DNA of 64,000 bases, taken from NCBI RefSeq assembly GCF_044542075.1, contig NZ_JBITTU010000003.1:248001-312000 (forward strand), written 5' to 3'. Positions 26,739 to 34,599 of the stretch are shown piece by piece. This DNA comes from Leeuwenhoekiella sp044542075 (lineage in GTDB: Bacteria > Bacteroidota > Bacteroidia > Flavobacteriales > Flavobacteriaceae). The notes beneath the pieces are model-generated. The model worked only from the letters and a program-made list of their open reading frames with translations, made no database searches and was not told the origin of the DNA. Position 1 is the first letter of the stretch, and every line of letters starts with the position of its first letter. The position numbers were made by a program, and so were the translations under genes.

Positions 26739-27530
26739 TTATTCTTTCAAATTAGCCGGAATCTCACAAACAGGAATAGGTTCCATTTTGTGTTTATTAG
26801 CATTGTTGTAGCGTTTGTAAATTTCAAAAGCTTGCTTTTGACGTCCTTCAAAATCTGTAGCCGTATGGCCTTTTTCATCTTCAAGCATTGCCCATTCGAG
26901 TTCGTCATAACTTGCACCTATTTGATCCTCATCACTACGATCATCTTGCCATAGTCCATCAGTAGGTTTGGCTACTTGTATACTTTGAGGCACGCCTAAA
27001 GCTTTAGCAAGTTCATAAACTTCGCTTTTCATAAGATTAGCAATAGGGCTAAGATCTACTCCGCCATCACCATATTTTGTATAAAAACCCACGCCAAAAT
27101 CTTCAACTTTATTTCCTGTCCCGGCGACTAAGTATTTATGAACGCCAGCAAAATAATATAAAGTACTCATACGTAAGCGAGCTCTTGTATTTGCAAGGCT
27201 TAACTCAAGTTCTGGACTAGCTGATATTTCAGGAAGTGCAGCCTTAAATACTTCAAATGTTTCGGTTAAATCTGTATTTACATCGCTCACATTTGCAAAT
27301 CGTTTTTTTAACTGTGCAATATGCTCCTTACCTCGAGTTACGTGCGCAGGCGGTTGATGTATGGGCATTTCTACACATAGTGTGCGTAATCCTGTTCTTG
27401 CGCAAAGTGAAGAGGTCACTGCGCTATCAATTCCGCCGCTAATACCCACAACAAAACCATTTATGTTGGCATTGATGGCATAATCTTTTAGCCAGTTTAC
27501 GATGTGATCAATTACTTTTTCAGTTTGCAT
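26739..27530 (-). CDS. nadE: NH3-dependent NAD+ synthetase
   Basis: A 263-residue NAD synthetase of the short, ammonia-using type: no glutaminase domain is attached. The PP-loop SGGIDSAVTS starts at residue 31 and binds ATP. VAGTGNKVEDFGVGFYTKYG and the C-terminal KRYNNANKHKMEPIP are family-typical. It makes NAD+ from deamido-NAD+ and ATP in the cytoplasm. It is divergent from gldB with a 53-nt gap; an adjacent nadE is also a feature of the gldB region in Flavobacterium. Confidence 0.95.
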   Translation of the reverse strand: MQTEKVIDHIVNWLKDYAINANINGFVVGISGGIDSAVTSSLCARTGLRTLCVEMPIHQPPAHVTRGKEHIAQLKKRFANVSDVNTDLTETFEVFKAALPEISASPELELSLANTRARLRMSTLYYFAGVHKYLVAGTGNKVEDFGVGFYTKYGDGGVDLSPIANLMKSEVYELAKALGVPQSIQVAKPTDGLWQDDRSDEDQIGASYDELEWAMLEDEKGHTATDFEGRQKQAFEIYKRYNNANKHKMEPIPVCEIPANLKE

Positions 27531-27533
27531 AAG

Positions 27534-27566
27534 AAACAGATTTATTAGATGTAAATACTACCTTTG
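27534..27566 (+). promoter_or_regulatory. Promoter of gldBC
   Basis: TTTG (27534-27537), a 21-nt spacer, TACCTTTG (27559-27566), a full TAnnTTTG match. The -33 box overlaps the first codons of nadE on the opposite strand. The start would be about 10 nt before the gldB ATG at 27584, so the 5' UTR is very short. Confidence 0.65.
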
Positions 27567-27583
27567 CGGCGCAATTTTTTATT

Positions 27584-28597
27584 ATGGTGAAATTACTAAA
27601 TTTTAAAAAGTTTATTGGAGCGAAGAGGGCTATACTTGGTAGATTTAGCATTTTTTTAGGGCTTTTATTATTTTTAATTACCGCTTGTAAGAAAGATGCA
27701 AAATTACCCGATGAAATTTCTGAAATAGCAATAGATATACATATAGATAGGTTTGATGCTAAGTTTGCCAGGGTAGATTCTGCCGGTTTAAAAAACTTAA
27801 TAAGCGAGTATCCATATCTGTTTCCAGAAGAATATCCAGATAGTTTTTGGGTGGCTAAAATTAACGACACCATACAGCTTGAGCTAAATACAGAGGTAGC
27901 AGAAGCTTTTCCTCATTTAGATATTGTTGAGCTCGAGTTAGAAAACGTTTTTAAGCATATAAAGTTCTATTATCCAAAATTTACCGCTCCAGAGGTGGTA
28001 ACAATAACTTCAGATGTATCTTATAAAATGCCTGTTATTTTAACAGATAGTTTACTTCTTATAGGCCTTGATAATTATTTAGGTCCAGAACATCCTTTTT
28101 ACAATGGAATACAGCGTTTTTACACGCAAAATTTTAAAAAAGAGCAGATAGATGTAAATGTGGCAGATGCATTTGTTTCAAAACTTATAAAGCATAAAGG
28201 TAATCGCAGGTTTCTTGATGAAATGATTTATCACGGAAAACGACTGTATATGATGCAAAAACTTTTGACTTTAAAGCCGCAGTATGAGATTATAGGTTAT
28301 ACCGCAGATCAATATAACTGGGCTGAAGCAAATGAAGTTGACATCTGGAAATATTTTATAGAAAATCAATTACTTTTTGATACAGACAGTAAGCTGCTAA
28401 GTCGCTTTGTGAATCCGGCCCCTTTTTCAAAATTTTATCTTGATTTTGATAATGACAGCCCACCTAGATTAGGACGCTATATAGGCTGGCGAATTGTAAA
28501 TCGCTATATGGAGCGTAATGCAATACCTTTGCAAATGCTTCCGGAAAAAAGCACAGATGAGATTTTTGAGAAAACAAATTATAAACCCCGTAATTAA
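27584..28597 (+). CDS. gldB: Gliding-motility lipoprotein GldB
   Basis: A 337-residue lipoprotein. A hydrophobic N-terminal segment (about 21-34) ends in a lipobox LITAC with lipidated Cys35, followed by KKD. The mature start (EISEIAIDIHIDRFDAKFA) and the motif YPYLFPEEYPDSFW agree with GldB of F. johnsoniae, a protein essential for gliding and for the stability of the Gld complex/type IX machinery. It is followed 9 nt later by gldC, the conserved flavobacterial pair. Confidence 0.92.
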   Translation: MVKLLNFKKFIGAKRAILGRFSIFLGLLLFLITACKKDAKLPDEISEIAIDIHIDRFDAKFARVDSAGLKNLISEYPYLFPEEYPDSFWVAKINDTIQLELNTEVAEAFPHLDIVELELENVFKHIKFYYPKFTAPEVVTITSDVSYKMPVILTDSLLLIGLDNYLGPEHPFYNGIQRFYTQNFKKEQIDVNVADAFVSKLIKHKGNRRFLDEMIYHGKRLYMMQKLLTLKPQYEIIGYTADQYNWAEANEVDIWKYFIENQLLFDTDSKLLSRFVNPAPFSKFYLDFDNDSPPRLGRYIGWRIVNRYMERNAIPLQMLPEKSTDEIFEKTNYKPRN

Positions 28598-28606
28598 TAA
28601 CGGTTC

Positions 28607-28930
28607 ATGAAAACTGAAATTAGAATAAACGTAGAATTAGACGCAAATCGAGTACCCGAAAAAATTTCCTGGAATGCTCCCGATGGTGGTGTTGCAAATG
28701 AGCCTGCTAAGGCTTTAATGCTTGCCTTGTGGGATGCAAAAACACAGGAGGCAGCGCGTATAGATTTATGGACAAAAGATATGCCTGTAGATGAGATGAA
28801 GGTGTTTTTTCATCAAACTTTAGTGAGTATGGCTAAAACATTTCAGCGCGCAACAGATGATGAGAAAATGTCTGCAACGATGATGGATTTCTGTGATTAC
28901 TTTGCAGAAAAATTAGAATTAAAGAAATAA
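28607..28930 (+). CDS. gldC: Gliding-motility protein GldC
   Basis: A 107-residue small soluble protein, matching GldC in length and in the pattern EIRINVELDANRVPEKISWN. No signal peptide or membrane span is visible. In F. johnsoniae GldC is not essential but improves gliding and is always next to gldB. It lies 9 nt after gldB and 2 nt before the following small gene, so all three are likely one transcript. Confidence 0.92.
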   Translation: MKTEIRINVELDANRVPEKISWNAPDGGVANEPAKALMLALWDAKTQEAARIDLWTKDMPVDEMKVFFHQTLVSMAKTFQRATDDEKMSATMMDFCDYFAEKLELKK

Positions 28931-28932
28931 AT

Positions 28933-29298
28933 ATGAAACTCATATTTGTTTATAACGCCAACTCTGGGAAGCTAAATGGGTATCTTGATAGCTTGCATAA
29001 AGTGATAAGTCCTAAGACATATCCTTGTAGTTTATGTGATATAACCTACGGTGTTTTAAAAATAAAGCCAGAGTGGCAATCATTTAAAGATAATACAGAT
29101 TTAGATTTAGAGTTTCATCACTTAGATGAGTTCAAAAATAAATTTGGAGCAGATGCACGTGCACGGTTTACCTATCCTATAATTCTCAATGAAGAAAATA
29201 ATGTCTTGCGAGAATTTATTTCTAAAGCAGAATTAGATAATTTGAAAAACGAGAAAGAGCTTATAACGTTAATTAACTTAAAGACTACTGGTCTTTAA
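28933..29298 (+). CDS. Small conserved protein of unknown function
   Basis: A 121-residue soluble protein. It starts MKLIFVYNANSGKLNGYLD and has a Cys pair (YPCSLCDITYG) near residues 33-36. The segment LDLEFHHLDEF is acidic and His-rich, and the ending is amphipathic helical. The CxxC may be a redox or metal site; I do not recognise a functional family. It follows gldC after 2 nt and its last 14 nt overlap the 3' end of the convergent engB. Confidence 0.75.
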   Translation: MKLIFVYNANSGKLNGYLDSLHKVISPKTYPCSLCDITYGVLKIKPEWQSFKDNTDLDLEFHHLDEFKNKFGADARARFTYPIILNEENNVLREFISKAELDNLKNEKELITLINLKTTGL

Positions 29299-29893
29299 GC
29301 TGCTCGTTTATAGATCCTATATATTCTAGAATTTCTTCTTTTCCTTCAGAATTAGAGGCACTGCTTATAAAGTAATTGGGCATCTCTAACCATGCTCCTT
29401 CGAGTAAAGCTTGTTTGTAATTTTCAATATTACGCTCAAGTGCTTTTGGTTTTAATTTGTCTGCCTTGGTAAATATTATTGAGAACGGTATTTGCTTTTC
29501 ACCCATATACTCCATAAACTCTTTGTCTATAGGCTGAGGATCATGTCTGCAGTCTATAAGTACAAAAGCCGAAACTAATTGCTCTCGTTCTTCAAAATAC
29601 TGGGTGATAAATTTCTGGAATTCTTTTTTAGCTTTTTTAGATACACGGGCATAACCATAACCGGGTAAATCAACTAGATACCAGGTTTCATTAATTACAA
29701 AGTGATTAATAAGCTGAGTTTTACCAGGTCTTCCAGATGTCTTTGCTAAATTTTTACGATCGGTAAGCATGTTAATCAAGCTCGACTTACCCACATTAGA
29801 ACGGCCTATAAAGGCGTATTCGGGCATTTTGTTTTGCGGGCACTTAGCTACGTTAGAGTTGCTTACTAAAAATTCAGCAGATTTGATTCGCAT
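29285..29893 (-). CDS. engB: Ribosome-biogenesis GTPase EngB (YsxC/YihA)
   Basis: A 202-residue GTPase of the TrmE-Era-EngA-EngB family. The P-loop GRSNVGKSS is at 30-38, G3 is DLPGYGYA at about 75, and G4 is TKAD at about 142. It supports 50S subunit assembly and is essential in many bacteria. The ATG at 29893 gives the typical N-terminus (KSAEFLVSN). It overlaps the convergent gene at 28933 by 14 nt at the 3' end and lies 9 nt downstream of the alpha/beta hydrolase gene. Confidence 0.95.
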   Translation of the reverse strand: MRIKSAEFLVSNSNVAKCPQNKMPEYAFIGRSNVGKSSLINMLTDRKNLAKTSGRPGKTQLINHFVINETWYLVDLPGYGYARVSKKAKKEFQKFITQYFEEREQLVSAFVLIDCRHDPQPIDKEFMEYMGEKQIPFSIIFTKADKLKPKALERNIENYKQALLEGAWLEMPNYFISSASNSEGKEEILEYIGSINEQLKDQ

Positions 29894-29902
29894 GGTTTGG
29901 TT

Positions 29903-30667
29903 TTAATAATTGCGGTCTTTTAACCAGCTTGAAAGAATCTCATTAAATTCAACCGGGCGCTCCATCATTGCTGCATGACCACATTTATCAATCCAAAACA
30001 AATCTGAATCGGGTAAAAGTTTGCTGAAATCTTCTGCTACTTCTGGTGGAGTGACGGTATCATTTCTACCCCAAATAATACAAGTAGGGGTATTCATGTG
30101 TGGTAAATCCTGAGCCATATTATGACGTATAGCACTTTTAGCAATTGCTAAAGTTTTAATGAGTTTATTGCGGTCGTTAACCGTTTGATAAACTTCATCA
30201 ACAATTTCTTTTGTTGCTACAGCAGGATCGTAAAAAACATCTTCTGCCTTCTTTTTTATATACTCGTAATCTCCTCGTTTAGGATAGCTCTCGCCCATTG
30301 CGCTCTCGTATAAGCCAGAACTTCCTGTGATAATTAAAGCTTTTGTGGCTTCAGGATAGAGTTTTGTGTGTATAAGACCTATATGCCCTCCTAATGAGTT
30401 TCCTAATAAAATAGGGTCTTTATACCCTCTTAGTTTTATAAACTCATTCAGATAATTTGCAAATGTCTTAACACCCGTCTTTATGAGAGGCATAGCGTAT
30501 AAAGGCAATTCTGGAATGACGATTTTATAACCAAGTTTAGAAAAATGCTCGGTTACCTCATCAAAATTGCTGAGTCCGCCCATGAGTCCGTGAAGAATAA
30601 TTATAGGGGTGCCTTCGCCTGCTTCTAGGTAGGTGAATTTTCCCTCGGTTTTTAATTGGTGCTTCAT
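29903..30667 (-). CDS. Alpha/beta hydrolase
   Basis: A 254-residue alpha/beta-hydrolase with a complete triad. The nucleophile Ser91 is in the elbow GNSLGGH, the acid is in GRNDTVTP (about 202) and the His is in CGHAAM (about 231). The oxyanion HG motif is LHGLMGG at 25-31. It has no signal peptide and is cytoplasmic. Substrate unknown; the family includes esterases and C-C hydrolases. It is the first gene of a two-gene unit with engB. A TATATTTG -7 element lies at 30693-30700. Confidence 0.88.
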   Translation of the reverse strand: MKHQLKTEGKFTYLEAGEGTPIIILHGLMGGLSNFDEVTEHFSKLGYKIVIPELPLYAMPLIKTGVKTFANYLNEFIKLRGYKDPILLGNSLGGHIGLIHTKLYPEATKALIITGSSGLYESAMGESYPKRGDYEYIKKKAEDVFYDPAVATKEIVDEVYQTVNDRNKLIKTLAIAKSAIRHNMAQDLPHMNTPTCIIWGRNDTVTPPEVAEDFSKLLPDSDLFWIDKCGHAAMMERPVEFNEILSSWLKDRNY

Positions 30668-30692
30668 AATTGGTCGGCAAGAGGCTTTCGCA

Positions 30693-30700
30693 CAAATATA
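30693..30700 (-). promoter_or_regulatory. -7 promoter element of the hydrolase-engB unit
   Basis: It reads TATATTTG on the minus strand, a full TAnnTTTG match, 25 nt upstream of the ATG at 30667. The -33 box is unclear. Confidence 0.5.
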
Positions 30701-30824
30701 GACAATTAGACTAAAATCGAAATTTAAAAATAAAGGGATTGTAGAAGTATGTCAAGGGTTTATCAACAATGAGTTTGCGCACAGGGATATAGCCCACTGT
30801 TAAGATTTTAGCAATAGTCAACAA

Positions 30825-30889
30825 GTGGGTAGACTTATTAACAAAGTGGTAGATTGTGGGAGATTGTGGTAATAAATTCTATATATTTG
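30825..30889 (+). promoter_or_regulatory. dcw cluster promoter with MraZ-box array
   Basis: Four GTGG(G/T) boxes start at 30825, 30846, 30856 and 30866. Their spacings are 21, 10 and 10 nt, so all sit on the same face of the helix; the last two form a direct decamer repeat (AGATTGTGGG / AGATTGTGGT). This is the signature of MraZ operators (tandem TGGG-type boxes about one helical turn apart). The -7 element TATATTTG is at 30882-30889, so bound MraZ would cover the -33 region, implying autorepression. Confidence 0.8.
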
Positions 30890-30919
30890 AAGTTATAATA
30901 ATCAAAACCTACAGTATTA

Positions 30920-31393
30920 GTGCTCAGCCTAATAGGGACATATGAATGCAAAGTTGATGCTAAAGGACGTCTTATGATGCCTTCTGCATTAAAAAAACAG
31001 CTGGCAAAAGAGTTGCAGGAGGGCTTTGTGATAAAGCGTTCTGTTTTTAACTCATGTCTTGAGTTGTGGCCTATGTCTGAGTGGGAGGTAATGATGAAAA
31101 AGCTTAACGGTCTTAATCGTTTTGTTAAAAAGAATGTAGAGTTTATAAGAAGATTTACTGCGGGAGTTAAGTTGATTGAAGCAGATGCTGCCGGCAGATT
31201 ACTTATTCCTAAAGACTTGATATCATTTGCTTCAATTTCAAAAGATATTGTGTTGACCTCAGGAGGTAATATAATTGAGATTTGGGATTTAGTAGCTTAT
31301 GAAGTGGCTGTGAGCGATAATGATGGTGATTTTGCTATGCTTGCAGAAGATGTAATGGGAGGTCAAAATGATATAATAGATGAGTTATCATAA
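30920..31393 (+). CDS. mraZ: Division/cell wall cluster transcriptional repressor MraZ
   Basis: A 157-residue DNA-binding protein with two SpoVT/AbrB-like half-domains: GTYECKVDAKGRLMMPSALK near the N-terminus and LIEADAAGRLLIPKDLI in the second half. MraZ forms a ring oligomer and binds the repeats upstream of its own operon. The start is GTG at 30920, 31 nt after the -7 element. Its end overlaps rsmH by 14 nt. First gene of the dcw cluster. Confidence 0.95.
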   Translation: MLSLIGTYECKVDAKGRLMMPSALKKQLAKELQEGFVIKRSVFNSCLELWPMSEWEVMMKKLNGLNRFVKKNVEFIRRFTAGVKLIEADAAGRLLIPKDLISFASISKDIVLTSGGNIIEIWDLVAYEVAVSDNDGDFAMLAEDVMGGQNDIIDELS

Positions 31394-32276
31394 TCCAGTA
31401 TTATTAAAAGAGACAGTAGATGGTTTGGCTATAAAGCCAAATGGTATCTATGTTGATGTGACATTTGGAGGTGGTGGTCACTCAAAAGAGATTTTAAGTC
31501 GTCTTGATGAAAACGGAAAATTATTTGCTTTTGATCAAGATGTTGATGCTTTAGAGAATAAAATTGAAGATTCAAGATTTACACTTATTCACGAGAATTT
31601 TCGCTTTGCAAAACGCTTTTTGAGATTTTACGGTGCGGCTAAGGTAGATGGTATATTGGGGGATTTTGGTGTTTCTTCTCATCAATTTGATGTCGCAGAA
31701 CGTGGTTTTTCAACACGTTTTGACGCGGAATTGGATATGAGAATGAACCAAAAAAATAAGCTTTCTGCATATCATGTGGTTAACGAGTATGCTGAAGAGG
31801 ATTTGAGTAGAGTATTGTTACAGTATGGTGAGTTGAGAAGTGCTCCTAAAATTGCACGAACGCTTATTTCTGTGCGAAAAGAAAATTCTATTAAAACTAC
31901 TGAAGCTTTAAAAAGTGCTTTAAAACCATATCTACCTCTTAATAGAGAGAATAAGGTTTTGGCTCAGGTATATCAGGCGATTCGTATTGAAGTAAATCAG
32001 GAAATTGAAGCTTTAAAAGAGTTTTTAAGTCAGACCGAAGAGCTTATAAAACCAGGTGGGAGACTTAGTCTTATCTCATATCACTCTTTAGAAGATAGGT
32101 TGGTAAAGCGTTACATACGTAATGGGTTATTTGAAGGTGAGCCTGAGAAAGATATGTTTGGCAATTTCACTGTGCCTTTTAAAAAGGTAGGTGGTCTTAT
32201 CGTTCCCGGTAAGGTTGAAATTAAAGAGAATAATAGAGCGCGTAGTGCAAAACTGCGTATTGCTGAAAAACTATAA
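31380..32276 (+). CDS. rsmH: 16S rRNA (cytosine(1402)-N(4))-methyltransferase
   Basis: A 298-residue SAM-dependent methyltransferase (MraW) that N4-methylates C1402 of 16S rRNA in the P site. It starts YHNPVLLKETVDGL, has the SAM-binding VDVTFGGGGHS at about 26-36, GDFGVSSHQFD, and the C-terminal SYHSLEDRLVKR and NNRARSAKLR motifs. The ATG start overlaps the mraZ end by 14 nt, suggesting coupled translation. The ftsL-like gene follows after 7 nt. Confidence 0.96.
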   Translation: MSYHNPVLLKETVDGLAIKPNGIYVDVTFGGGGHSKEILSRLDENGKLFAFDQDVDALENKIEDSRFTLIHENFRFAKRFLRFYGAAKVDGILGDFGVSSHQFDVAERGFSTRFDAELDMRMNQKNKLSAYHVVNEYAEEDLSRVLLQYGELRSAPKIARTLISVRKENSIKTTEALKSALKPYLPLNRENKVLAQVYQAIRIEVNQEIEALKEFLSQTEELIKPGGRLSLISYHSLEDRLVKRYIRNGLFEGEPEKDMFGNFTVPFKKVGGLIVPGKVEIKENNRARSAKLRIAEKL

Positions 32277-32283
32277 GTGCATT

Positions 32284-32601
32284 TTGAAGCAAGGTATTTA
32301 TAACATATTAAAAGGTAAGTTTCTTTTTAGCGATGATGCTATGAAGAACTGGCGTATGATCATATTCTTGTCATTTCTGGCGATTATAATGATTGGCAGT
32401 TCGCATCGTGCAGATAAGAAAGTACACGAGATATCACGCCTTAGTGCAGAAGTGAAAGAATTACATAGTGAGTTTGTAGATGCACGTTTAGAAGCACGCA
32501 GATCTAAAATGGAAAGTGTAGTGACGCGTAAAGTGTCAGAAAGTGGCTTGGCACCTTCAATGACGCCGCCAAAAAAAATTAACGTAAGTAAAGCACCTTA
32601 A
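32284..32601 (+). CDS. ftsL: FtsL-like cell division protein
   Basis: A 105-residue protein beginning at TTG 32284 (MKQGIYNILKGKFLFSDD). It has one membrane helix at about 24-39 (MIIFLSFLAIIMIGSS) and a following coiled-coil stretch (ISRLSAEVKELHSEFVDARL), the topology of FtsL, which links FtsQ with the FtsWI synthase. Sequence similarity to E. coli FtsL is negligible; the call rests on topology and its place between rsmH and ftsI. The frame is open further upstream inside rsmH, but the TTG gives a sensible length. Confidence 0.8.
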   Translation: MKQGIYNILKGKFLFSDDAMKNWRMIIFLSFLAIIMIGSSHRADKKVHEISRLSAEVKELHSEFVDARLEARRSKMESVVTRKVSESGLAPSMTPPKKINVSKAP

Positions 32602-32607
32602 GTTCTA

Positions 32608-34599
32608 ATGGCGACTAGCGAAAAGAACATATTAAACCGGATGTATTTAGTGGCAGGAGCTATGTTTCTCTTTGCCTTTTTTGTTGCGTTTAAACTTATT
32701 AATATTCAGGTTTCTGAAGGTGATAAGTATAAGGCACTGGCTGAAGCTCGTACAGAGCGCATGTTTACAATTCCTGCAAATAGAGGCAATTTATATGCTG
32801 GTGATGGGAGTTTGCTAGCAACTTCAGTACCTAAGTATGATATCCGTTTTGATGCATTAGCACCTACGCAGACAGATTTTGAAGCAAATGTACAGGATCT
32901 AGCTAAGGGCTTATCTGCAGAATTGGGTAAGCCGGTTGAGCATTACATAAGTGCGTTGCGTAAAGCCAGGGTTAATAAAAACAGATACTTGCTCTTGGCG
33001 AGAAACCTGGGGTATTCAAAATATTTAGCTGTTAAAAAATTACCGTTGTTTAATAAGGGTCCCTACAAGGGAGGTATCATAACTGAGCAGCGTACCGTAA
33101 GAGAGCATCCGTTAGATAAAATCGCAGAGCGAACCATAGGCTATGATCGTTTAACCGAATATGGACGATATAGCGAAGCGGGACTTGAAGGTGCTTTTGG
33201 TACATATTTAAGGGGTAAAGAAGGCAAGCGCTTAAAGCAGCGTATTGCCAAAGGGCAATGGAAACCTATAGGCGATGATAATATTGTAGAGCCGCAAGAT
33301 GGTTATGATGTAATTTCTACAATAGATGTAAACATTCAGGATATTGCACATCACGCTTTATTAGAATCCTTAGAAAAGTTTCAAGCAGATCACGGCTGTG
33401 TTGTAGTAATGGAAACAAAGACGGGAGAGGTTAAGGCGATTTCTAATCTGGGTCGTATGGAAGATGGTGGCTATTATGAAGATCGTAATTATGCAGTGTA
33501 TGAGTCTGCAGAGCCTGGTTCTACTTTTAAGTTAATGTCTATGGTTGCTGCTTTAGAAGATAAAGTTATAGATAGTAGCGATGTTGTAGATACCGAAAAC
33601 GGGCGGGTTAAATTTTATAACCGTACTGTTTATGATTCGCATTGGGGAGGCTATGGTAAAATAAGCGCAGCAAAAGCATTTGAACTTTCTTCAAATACAG
33701 CCTTTGCAAAAATGATTAATGAAAATTATAAAGACGATCCTAAGCGATTTTTAAAGCGTCTTTATAATATGGGTCTTAATGATAAAATAGGACTAGAGAT
33801 AAAAGGAGAAGGATCGCCACGTTTCCCATATCCGGGTGACGCAAACTGGTACGGTACAACACTACCATGGATGGCTTTTGGTTATGGGGTTTCGTTGACA
33901 CCACTTCAGACACTTACATTTTATAATGCCATTGCTAATAATGGAGAGATGGTAAAACCTCGTTTTATAAAAGAGATAAAAAAGTGGGATGTTTCTGTAG
34001 AGAAATTTGAAAAGCAGGTAATTAACCCGGCGATTTGTTCACAGACGACTATTAATAAAGTAAAAGATATGATGCTGCATGTTGTAGAGCGTGGTACAGC
34101 AAGTAATATCTATTCTAAAGATTTTTCTATGGCAGGTAAAACAGGGACCTGTCAAACAGAGTATTGGTTAGAGGAGGGTAAATACATTGCCTCGTTTGCA
34201 GGTTATTTTCCTGCTGAAAATCCTGAGTATTCGTGTATTGTGGTTATTCATAAGCCTAAAAAAAGCTTAGGGTATTATGGCAATATAGTTTCAGCTCCTG
34301 TATTTAAAAAAATTGCGCAAAAGATTTACAGTGATACACCTATAATTGATGAGGTTAAATTGGCTGACACAAATACAAAACCTGTGGTTTCTGATTATGA
34401 GGGTTACTATAAAATGTCGCAAAACAGAGCGCAAACAATACCTAATGTTAAAGGTATGAGTGGGATGGATGCGGTATCTATTTTAGAGAATTTAGGTTTA
34501 CAAGTAGAATATAGAGGCAACGGTAAAGTGAGAGAACAATCTTTAAAAGCCGGACAAAAACTGAGTAAGAACCAAAAAATCATTTTACAACTGTCGTGA
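32608..34599 (+). CDS. ftsI: Septal penicillin-binding protein (FtsI/PBP3) with PASTA domain
   Basis: A 663-residue class B PBP. One membrane anchor lies at about 13-32, the dimerisation domain at about 55-220, and the transpeptidase domain has the active-site Ser305 (STFK at 305-308), SSN at 361-363 and KTGT at 511-514. A C-terminal PASTA domain (about 607-663; IPNVKGMSGMDAVSILE) is attached. It cross-links septal peptidoglycan with FtsW. It overlaps murE by 4 nt (GTGA). Confidence 0.95.
   Translation: MATSEKNILNRMYLVAGAMFLFAFFVAFKLINIQVSEGDKYKALAEARTERMFTIPANRGNLYAGDGSLLATSVPKYDIRFDALAPTQTDFEANVQDLAKGLSAELGKPVEHYISALRKARVNKNRYLLLARNLGYSKYLAVKKLPLFNKGPYKGGIITEQRTVREHPLDKIAERTIGYDRLTEYGRYSEAGLEGAFGTYLRGKEGKRLKQRIAKGQWKPIGDDNIVEPQDGYDVISTIDVNIQDIAHHALLESLEKFQADHGCVVVMETKTGEVKAISNLGRMEDGGYYEDRNYAVYESAEPGSTFKLMSMVAALEDKVIDSSDVVDTENGRVKFYNRTVYDSHWGGYGKISAAKAFELSSNTAFAKMINENYKDDPKRFLKRLYNMGLNDKIGLEIKGEGSPRFPYPGDANWYGTTLPWMAFGYGVSLTPLQTLTFYNAIANNGEMVKPRFIKEIKKWDVSVEKFEKQVINPAICSQTTINKVKDMMLHVVERGTASNIYSKDFSMAGKTGTCQTEYWLEEGKYIASFAGYFPAENPEYSCIVVIHKPKKSLGYYGNIVSAPVFKKIAQKIYSDTPIIDEVKLADTNTKPVVSDYEGYYKMSQNRAQTIPNVKGMSGMDAVSILENLGLQVEYRGNGKVREQSLKAGQKLSKNQKIILQLS

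Noticed and set aside
30760..30768. TTATCAACA, one mismatch from a DnaA box, upstream of mraZ
   Set aside because: Only one such site, no cluster, no AT-rich unwinding element and no dnaA or dnaN nearby, so it is probably chance and not a replication origin.
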